Assembly (NCBI RefSeq): GCF_000003605.2
Contig: NW_003140811.1
Coordinates: 1,268,659-1,321,801, forward strand
Length of the DNA: 53,143 nt
Direction: 5' to 3'
DNA from: Saccoglossus kowalevskii
Lineage: Eukaryota > Hemichordata > Enteropneusta > Harrimaniidae
Below, piece by piece: positions 44,700 to 53,143 of the stretch (position 1 is the stretch's first letter; each line of letters starts with the position of its first letter). The position numbers were made by a program, and so were the translations under genes. The notes beneath the pieces are model-generated. The model did no database searches and was not told the DNA's origin. It saw only the letters and a list, made by a program, of their open reading frames with translations.

Positions 44700-47143
44700 A
44701 AATATACATATTATGTACTCCACTGCAAAGTCAAATAACCGATATATAAATTCAACGGGTATGTTATCTCTGAATTAAGTTTAGAACTGTTTTAAATCAA
44801 CCCACATATATCATTCATTTCAATATTCGTGCAAAGATGTACGAACATGGATGAGATGTTCAATAATAACGCTTTATCCTTGGATTTTACTAAATATGAT
44901 TTGTAAATCTACTGATGAATAGTACAACAAAAATTGTTAATGACAAATATGAATGTCACAGTATACGTTTACTCTATAACATTATTATCATAGACAAAGT
45001 TGAAAACGACTAGAGAAAAGACGGACAATACCACTATTGTCTGATCTGTGATCTGTAGCACAACAACAAATATCAATGTTGTGCTGTGTTTACTCGGATC
45101 ATACAACATATCACTATTATATATATAAGAAATATCATGCCTCATATAATTTTACATACTAAAACATGATTTTTAAGTCAGGATAATGTGGTAAAAATCA
45201 AGTTTACTCATATGTTCTTGACAATGCATTATATTTTAATCGCTGTAATTAATGGCCATTCCTAGTCTTGTTTCTATGGATTTCTCGAACAAAAACCTAG
45301 TACTACAGATCATGCATGTACAGAGTGCAATTATTATTGATTATCTCCTACCAGAACATTTTTTGTCTCTCAAATCAAAGCGGGACGTGGCGTAAATATA
45401 ATATTACAACGCCTTATACTAACGGGCACTAATAACGTTGTGTAAACAGTAAATCAGTTATAAATCTGTTTATTGCAAATATTGACAAAGGTATGCTAGC
45501 ATATTTCAAAAATCATAAATACTTAAATATCTGCAAAGTAATACAGCATGTGGAAAATTATGTTGATATACGTTCTCAAATGTGTTTTGCTCCAGCATTA
45601 TTGTATTACTCAACAATGCATTCATTCGTTAAATACCTATTCCTTAGAGAAATCAAAAGCCAAATTGCATACACATATGTAGAATGTGTGTTATGTGTTA
45701 TTATATACGTAAATACAGAATATAAATTGCCAATATAAACAAGCATTATATACGTTAAGGTGAAACAGAACAAACTTGTCGTAGCACGATGCTAAAATGG
45801 CGCCAGACAGCCGTCACGATGAACTTATAATCACATTAATTCGTTATGGAAAGTGATACCTGTAACTGAACACATGACACTAAAGTTACCAAACAACGAG
45901 CATGTAAAATAATAATAAAATAAGCGGTAAACCAAGTACGATAGTGACTGTAATGCAATATGTAAAAGTTGACATACATACCCAACCATAGATCTTTAAA
46001 ATCACAATTATTCGGTAGTTCGGCTCTGTGGAGATGCTTACTTATACTCTTGCCTTCATATTCTAGCTAGTGAGACCTGAAATGTTTTGTACGATATTTA
46101 TATCAATCAAGGTCATCCAGTAGACTTATTTCACACTTCTGTTTCAATCCCAAAACTGGTTTGTACTCAAAATGAATTAGATCGCATTGTTTTCACTTTG
46201 TGCATCTCAAATGGCAGACACATAACAGTTGCATGTTTTTGTGTGAAAGCGAAATCTTAGATTTTGAATTATTATTTAATGCGTCTCCAATACTCAGCAC
46301 ACGGAAGTTTTCCTGGATTGAACATTAGACTTGTAATTGGCTTTTGATTTTTATAGACCATTCAAAGTTGCAGCACTTGTCTTGATCAAGTCTACCAGGA
46401 TACCAACTATCTATGGTCTCATGATGGAGCAATGGATATAATTCGTTGAATATGAATCGTTTTATTTTAGTGTTCACCGCGTTTAACATTAACAAGTTCA
46501 CATGAAGTATAAAACACATTAGTTAATAATAGTGTTGGTTTGATCACAATCATAGTCAAATAGCGCAGAACATGTTTTCAGTAGTGCATACCATTGTATA
46601 AATTATTATAACACTTGGATTTCGCAGTATGCAGTGAGTGCGACAGGAAGTAATGTTGGGGTAATGTAGAACATGTAGTAATCAGTTATGCTATTTATTG
46701 ATTGTAAAATACCTTGTTCTCGTGAAAAATCTTCAGCTACCTATGTTGACTTTGTCATATTACTGACTGTCGGATCCCTGGCGTCATACGTTTGCTTCGA
46801 TATTTACATAAGGGGTGCCTATTTAATGTGCATAAAACCTAATCTAAATGAACGTTTCATGGTATGGTTATTAAGTGTAAAATTTGGAAAAAAGAATATA
46901 TTTTTGTTTTGTTATGTACATTGTGATGGAATAGAATGTGATATTGTTCACTGTTTTTACTTATGGTTCTATGTCTGGTCCTCCCAGTATGACCTATCAA
47001 CCAAGAATATGGCCTGAAACTATCTTTTGTTTATTGGTCAAAAAAAGGTTGACATGATAATCCGACTTCTTGGTCTGCAAGTAAAACTAGAGAGTGAATA
47101 ATATATATTCATTTTTATAACGTTGCCTACAGTCTCCATTGTA
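44700..47143. other. C-D spacer, no gene seen
   Basis: AT-rich sequence without supported exons. It includes the second copy of the segmental duplication (46187-46955). The frame at 46688-47017 lies partly in that duplicated segment and is not conserved as protein in the other copy. Confidence 0.6.
46187..46955 (+). repeat. Segmental duplication, copy 2 (C-D spacer)
   Basis: Partner of 32305-33168, same orientation and same order of phrases. It lies about 1 kb upstream of gene D, whereas copy 1 lies about 4 kb upstream of gene C. This fits duplication of a C/D ancestor together with its flank, followed by insertions in the gene C flank. Confidence 0.75.
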
Positions 47144-47735
47144 GCTAAGTAAGTAATTTATTATAGTGACCTGCAGCTCAAAGAACTGCCCAGCCCAGTG
47201 GACTTATAATTTACCTTAAAGAACAACGATTACATTTACAAATAAAGGTTAAGAAAGATATCTTGAAATAATATATCAACAATACAATCGTGTAGTTCAT
47301 TAAATTCAGACGTACAACAAATTTCTTCTTTTGTAAAAAGCCTTTTCTATAAAAAATGCAAGTTTTCTTATTGGCCCTGAAAATAAACGAACCAGTATTT
47401 GTTCCCGTGATATGCCAGTTATTTCATTGAGAATAGAATCTACATACTAGTGCCTCAATTCATTGTATTGCTGACAGTCAAACAAAAAATGTATTTCGTC
47501 CGCAACAACGTTTGCATCACAACATTTACAGATTCGTTTACTCACAGGCTCGTGTCTAAATCGCCCAGTCTCAATACGGAGAGACAAAATGCCCATGCGC
47601 AGTTGAGCTAATAGTGACCTTTGATCCGACTTAAATGTATTAGCACGTACCTTTCTGATTTATATTCAAATTTAAAAGTTGCATAGACACGTAACTGTGG
47701 TTTGTGACTAACATCTTCTGACCAAGATTGTTTCA
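47144..47735 (-). mobile_element. 3' fragment of a LINE-type retroelement (broken reverse transcriptase C-terminus)
   Basis: On the minus strand, a reading frame of about 140 codons (roughly 47730 to 47306) contains LRVYATFKFEYKSERY, LLAQLRMGILSLRIETGRFR, then CKCCDANVVADEIHFLFDC. This is the Cys-Cys-His-Cys knuckle segment typical of the end of LINE polymerase proteins in marine invertebrates (family recognition). One in-frame TAG interrupts it after NELRH, and the frame then continues to a TGA at 47308-47306. The 3' tail has an AATAAA-like signal and ends in a short TTAC repeat near 47145-47160. It is 5' truncated and dead. It ends about 235 bases upstream of the gene D start codon. Confidence 0.75.
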
Positions 47736-47970
47736 TTTAGAATCCATAAAATACCTGTAATAATGTGTTTTTCTTAGAGATAAAGCTAGTAAACCCCCAC
47801 ACTCCAACATTCTCAACAGCCATGTCTTGTAAGGTCATGTCCTTACTATATGCCCTTGTGTTCATCGCGAAGTACATCGTCAAGGTTAATTTTGGCTCAT
47901 TGATAGGGCATTCTGTTTCAAACGGTGACCTTATAACATTCATACCTCAACGACACGTACACATATCAAC

Positions 47971-50900
47971 ATGGGAAAGTTTTGGAACATAGTAGGACTG
48001 CTCATTGTGTTCATTGCAATGTACATTGCATACACATCGAGAGATACCTTCGATCCAGGTGAGATAACACTATTACTTTAATGCCCATGCCCTGTGAATT
48101 TATTAATTTGTACTTGGCTTTGTAGTTGGCGTAATAGAGACCTTGACATACGTCAGCTACGCGTACGTGATACACGACGAGAGTACATATATGAAGTGAA
48201 ACCGCTCACTTCAATTTTAAAAAATGTTAGTAAACGTAAATGACACTTCGTATCCTCGGTCGTTGAAACCCACTCACACTCACAGTAAGCTGGCGCACAC
48301 GTGATCATAAAATAAATACGATATTTACTATATGGGGCCGCCATCTTGAATGCAGCGTAAAACTAAATAAGAGACAAGTTGTGAAACGCGTTTTCCAGAT
48401 TCCTGCAAATCAGGACAAAAATACCAATCTTTCACAAAAATGTGATCCGTTGGACGTTCTTCTATTGGACCGTCGGTTCCTGTCCTAACCTGTCAGCTCT
48501 CAATTAAGTCTAGGACTTCAGGTTTCCTGAATATTACTGACGTTTCACTGGAAACATCACCAGGCGACCCGATGAAAATATATCAACATAAGTTTTGTTT
48601 GAATTATGTTACACTAGACCACCACATGCAGGTTTTGTAAAATGTTACCTATTTAAAAATTGGCAAGGTTGAATGGAATTACTTCTGCGTGATAACAAAT
48701 ATATTTCATCCTTCATTGTTTTAGGGACATTGATTTCTGCCCTTCTACCACAACATACTTCCAGTAGCCTCCAGTCCTCCGCCCAGTTTTCAACTTGGTA
48801 TCCCTATGTTCATACATTTTATTAATCAGAAATCATCTTACCGGTCACGTACATGTTAGGGGTCAATGTTTAATCAGTTATTGTTACAGTTTAAAACACT
48901 GAATTATTTATTTGATTACTGAGCGGCTCAGGGGAGCAGGAAAGTGTATTTTTTCAAGAAAAAGGCAGGACAAGCATTGTATTCAGATAAACGAAGAAGT
49001 AGAAAAATTCAACAGGATATAGAAACTTTACTCCCCGCTCCTATCCCGCAGTACAAGTGTTCTGTCAGAATGCAGAACTGAATTAAGGAGTAGTCATTGT
49101 TACAAGTCTTCATCACATTACACAATTGATGACATCTACTTCATGAAATATGTTAAACCTTGGAATTAGAATAATAATATTTTATTGCAGAAAGCATACG
49201 TGGGAAGCGAGTAATTGTGACTGGTGCAAGTACCGGTATTGGAGAAAAGGTCGCCTACCAATATGCAAAGCTGGGAGCCAATATACTAGTCACTGCTCGG
49301 AGAGAGAACCGACTCAAGCAGGCGAGTGATGTTGCAATTTCATGTAAAGAAAAATTCTGTCCCTATTGCATAGACATATACACCTCACTTTGTATTTGGC
49401 TTATACAAGTGCTTTTTATATATCGAGTTTTTAGTATCACACGGAGCACCCCTCAGAGTTAATGTCACAATCCTGTAATAATCGTACTTGATTCAACCTT
49501 TATTTCGTGGTTAGAGTATTCTATTTGTGGAATGTGTCACTGCAATATAATAAACTATGACATAACCTGACAAATTCCTTCATTGGGACATGTTTTACGA
49601 CATTAGCATCTTACATTTGGCGTGTTCTTTCGACAATGAAATAAAATGTATGTTTTAATAATTTCAATTCTGAAAATAGCGCCCTCTATACAAGAAATAC
49701 TATTCACATCGTTTTTAAAGACTAACATGCACAGACTGACACCAAGGCAATGCAAAAGCTTATGAAATTGATGCAGTAAATAATATGGGCCATACAAGTA
49801 AAAAAATAACTTTTCATTGTTTTACATCATTTACATTTTTCAAAAAAATTTCTTTCAAAACTTATGATCAAATATAAAACAGTGCTGTTGAACACCCAAT
49901 TTCAAAATACACACGATGAACAAAAACGTAATATTCATTATTATTATAATCAGTATTAACCTTTGTTGTCCACCTTTGGCATTCGAACATAACATTGTTT
50001 TTAACTAGTACGTAAGTAAATATAAGGATACTTTACATATTCTGAAGATATTAACAATTTATTTTCAATGCAGGTAGTAAAGAAATGTTTAGACTTGGGT
50101 GCTCAATCCGCACATTACATTTCTCTAGACATGCAAGTCATTGACGAGACTGGTGAATTGATAACTGAAGCTGAGAAGACACTCGGTGGATTAGATTATC
50201 TCGTTTTAAACCACGCCCTCTACAACGTGGAATTATGGGATGGCGATATCGAGGGACTTCAGGCACTAATGAATATCAACTTTTTTTCTTATGCGAATCT
50301 AGCAACCAAAGCACTACCCATGCTGTCAAAGTCTAATGGTAGCATCGCTGTGGTCTCATCATTTGCAGGTAAGTCGATTATTTTCAGTTTGGTACCACAA
50401 TGTCAATACCAGTCTAAAATTGTATTTTTACATCCCCAGTGATTTAACCTGTCAAATACAAACGGAAATATATTGTTATGTAGCCTTACATAGCAACATA
50501 TACTCAATGTAAACCTAGAATAGAGTATTAGCCGAGGAAAAATACTATTACCGGTCTGCCACCATTATAATTTGAAAAAATCACGTGACCCGAACCACAA
50601 ACACACGCGTCTTTATTGTTGTACGTGACAACAAAAATAGTCTCTATCACGGAGTACGACGTAAAGTATGTACTACTAATGAGCTGTTTGATCTGTGGTA
50701 GGTCAACGCCGGCCAACAACGCTCCCGATAAACATTTGGTGGCGTCATATTGTCCCTAAGTTACGCATGGGCAGAATACCGAGAAAACTGCGATGTACTT
50801 TGGCGTCGGTTCTAAATTATTTTAATTATTCTCGCTGTTGAACGAGAACGCGGTTCCACAGAAAGTTTAACACTGCATTTTCAGCAAGTTATATAAAGAA

Positions 50901-51805
50901 AAAAAAATAAGAGTTACGAAATGTGTAAATACGCAAAAAATAATTAGTTAGACATAGCTTAATATTAATATTGTGACGTGATTGGACAGAGGGCCGGTGG
51001 ATTAATACACCGCGTGCAGGGTACTGAAAAAGGATAAGACAGTTATATCGTTATGTCGGATAAGACCTTCTTCTCAACCTAGTATAGCATAGTATATCAT
51101 CAAGTGCACAATTGGTATATTCATTTCAGAAGCACATTGCGAATAAAACAGCGTGTATATTTATGGCATACTAGATTACTAAAGTATGGCCTATTATTAC
51201 ATTAGTCAAGTTGAGGTAAAAGAAGGGTATGCCTTCCTATGTTAATATAAATTGTTATGTCTATTGTCAAATACCATCAATTGCCTTTTTCTTTCTTTTC
51301 CTCGAAGTTGACTCTTCACTCTTTCACGTTATAACTAGTATTTACGTACAATGTTTTCTATTGCGTAACATACAATTTATACTTAAGCAGCTGTAGAGCA
51401 AGTATTAATCGGGCCAACAATTGTTCATATTATAATAATCATTGTGTTGTATGTCTTGCAGGTTTGGTCACTATACCATCTATGACTACCTATTCTGCCT
51501 CCAAACACGCATTGAATGGGTTCTTTGAAGGATTTAGGCTTGAACTCAATTATAAGAACATCAATGTATCTATAACACTGCTTTTACTTGGGGTTGTAAC
51601 CACTGATCATGCAATTGAATTGATACAAGATCGTGAAATGTTTGCAAAATACGGCGATCCAGATGAGGCTGCCACTTGCATAATGAAGGCTACGAGTTCC
51701 AAACAGACATGGGCTTACTACCCTTGGGTTGCAGCCAGAATACCTGAAATAATACACACTATTTCACGTGATCTATGTGATGTCATGATGAGATTGAAAA
51801 ATTGA
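47971..51805 (+). CDS. HSD11B1L: HSD11B1-like short-chain dehydrogenase, gene D (short C-terminus)
   Basis: Exons 47971-48058, 49191-49321, 50074-50368 and 51462-51805 (858 bases, 285 residues; phases 1, 0, 1). Intron 2 has a GC donor (CAG before GCGAGT), as in gene A. The anchor is MGKFWNIVGLLIVFIAMYIA. TGASTGIGE and TARRE form the cofactor site. Asn is in MNINF, Ser in VVSSFAG, and Tyr/Lys in YSASK. Exon 4 ends early: after SRDLCDVMM it reads RLKN and stops, so the hydrophobic W-FP-LR tail of genes A and C is missing. Exon 3 carries the most changes (IDETGEL, IEGLQ, NFFSYANLA). AATAAA is at 51931-51936. The 5' flank resembles that of gene C. It is predicted to be an active ER-anchored reductase; the effect of the shorter tail is unknown. 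Confidence 0.88.
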
Positions 51806-53143
51806 ATGCCAAATATATCGTGTACTCGACTGAAACATAACCACTACTGTTGAACAAAGCATATAATACAAACATGTGACAGTGTGACGTCAGAAGGTTG
51901 ACATGCTTGCATCAATTACAAATAACATATAATAAATAATGATTAAATGCATTTGAATCATAGATGAATGTTAAGCAGATGTAGAATACATCTGAAATAA
52001 TGATTTAGCAACTCCTTAAATTATACTCAAGTTATTACAAGGGTGGTAGGCAAAAGTGCCTGCGTTAATACAATACTAGAAATAATACATGAATATTAAC
52101 TTATTCTTAGATAAAATAGGTTAATAGTGACATTCTAGAAATGGAAAAAAACAGTGCTGCAAGCATTGCCGTGGTGACATGTTTTTTATCTAACTCGTAA
52201 ATGTAGTGATTTTGCGTCTTGCTCAGACTCCGAATTTTAGAATACGTACGTATAGCGCGTACAAGACATGGCCACGCGCTTTTTAAAACGTTCAAATGTA
52301 GGACGCTTTCAGCCCGCTCTTCATAATGAATAGACGGGGTATGAAACATCCAAAGCTGACCAATAGGTGATCGCAATATAGAACACGTGACCAGCAATTT
52401 TTCGTCCAATGCTCGTACCATTGCATACGTGTACCATGCTCTTCTTCGCATTATTATGCATGTCTGCCTTTTATAAAACAAGGTACACACCATGTTCAAT
52501 CATTAAAAAACATAATTCACTAATCTGAGCTCAATATCGAATGTTTGCTGTGAAATGCAAAAACTTTAATAATCGCTGTTGTGCGGTCACTCATGATGCA
52601 TCGCTATCACTAGATGCATAGCTGCCGTTCTGTGCATATTTAAATCTAGTTCGATGACGGGCAAAATATTCATACCGGCAATAAAACAACGATATACTGT
52701 CATGAATTTGTTTTCGCGTATCTGTTGGTCAACTTAATTAACTGATTATTAATGAATTGCTGTGTTATGTCTGTCATCGTATGATATGACGTATTCAGTA
52801 CTTAGTGCGATTGGCTTTATGATTGAAGGTTACGCCCTAGAGTCTTTTTACTGCTTTGTAATTGGTTAGAGTTTTGAAAATGAATAAAGAGAGTTTGAGT
52901 TGGTCTTGGCAAGTACTCTACGAGAGACGCAGTCTGAGAGAGAGTGCAGTCCTGGAGAGTCGAGTCCTGGGGCGAGCCTTGAGGCAGTCCAGTCTTGGGC
53001 TAGTCTTGGGTCAGCCTTGCGAGAGTCTTGGGGACTTTTCCCCAGGGCGCTGTGTTTTATAGAGTGCTCGATTGACCGACTAAGACGAGAGCTGAAACGT
53101 ATTTCGTTGTGTGCGTCTTATTTGACTGTAAAGTATAATTGAC
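51806..53143. other. Right-end flank
   Basis: Gene D 3'UTR, then sequence without supported coding exons. At about 52880-53060 it turns G-rich with degenerate repeats of AGTCTTGGG / GAGTCCTGGGG / AGAGTCTTGGGG. Overlapping open frames there are repeat translations (Leu/Ser/Arg/Glu-rich) and not convincing proteins. It could be the 5' region of the next gene. Confidence 0.55.
52895..53045 (+). repeat. G-rich degenerate minisatellite (AGTC(C/T)TGGG)
   Basis: At least six imperfect copies of a 10-20 base phrase containing AGTC(T/C)TGG. Its composition is very different from the surrounding AT-rich DNA. Confidence 0.65.

Noticed and set aside
46688-47017. 109-codon open frame
   Set aside because: Lies partly in a duplicated spacer segment; the corresponding frame is not preserved in the 32-33 kb copy.

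Overview
The window is animal nuclear DNA: AT-rich, with small coding exons in long introns, GT-AG (and two GC-AG) splice sites, dispersed short transposons, and two assembly gaps (20049-20160 and 42179-42671). The recognisable proteins (a cytosolic seryl-tRNA synthetase start, 11-beta-hydroxysteroid dehydrogenase 1-like reductases, a secreted Ig-domain protein) suit an invertebrate deuterostome. A hemichordate such as an acorn worm is my best guess; it is inference, not proven by the sequence.

Layout. 1-3.4 kb, minus strand: the 5' end of the seryl-tRNA synthetase gene. The first coding exon is present twice (751-890 and 2773-2912), inside a 5'-flank repeat seen four times; the rest of the gene lies off the left edge. 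3.4-8.7 kb: no recognisable gene. 8822-9298, plus: an intronless gene for a small secreted single-Ig-domain protein with a TATA-type promoter. 9.3-14.1 kb: non-coding, with an interspersed repeat and a small inverted-repeat transposon.

14.1-51.8 kb: a tandem array of four plus-strand HSD11B1-like short-chain dehydrogenase/reductase genes, called A (14147-18056), B (22219-27775, possibly to 31058), C (37149-41913) and D (47971-51805). Each has the same four coding exons with intron phases 1, 0, 1. Exon 1 is a membrane anchor. Exon 2 carries the TGASTGIGE cofactor motif. Exon 3 carries the catalytic Asn and Ser. Exon 4 carries the catalytic Tyr/Lys and the substrate-binding C-terminal part. Exon 1, 2 and 3 sequences are very similar between genes, whereas exon 4 varies widely. 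Gene B is followed by three intact, phase-compatible versions of exon 4 (27396, 28348 and 30673), each with an acceptor, a catalytic Tyr and Lys, and a stop. This suggests one cofactor-binding half that could be joined to alternative catalytic and substrate-binding halves, and it is the most interesting feature of the window. A minus-strand pair of decayed exon 1- and exon 2-like fragments lies between C and D.

The array is dotted with repeats: a TTAA-flanked MITE just upstream of exon 4 of gene C, a TACTGTAAA-ended MITE family, two fold-back elements, a segmental duplication shared by the B-C and C-D spacers, and a LINE 3' fragment immediately upstream of gene D. The right end (52.9-53.06 kb) is a G-rich degenerate minisatellite without a recognisable gene.

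All four array genes keep the residues expected of active NADP(H)-dependent ER-membrane reductases. Their real substrates (steroids or other carbonyl compounds) cannot be read from sequence.
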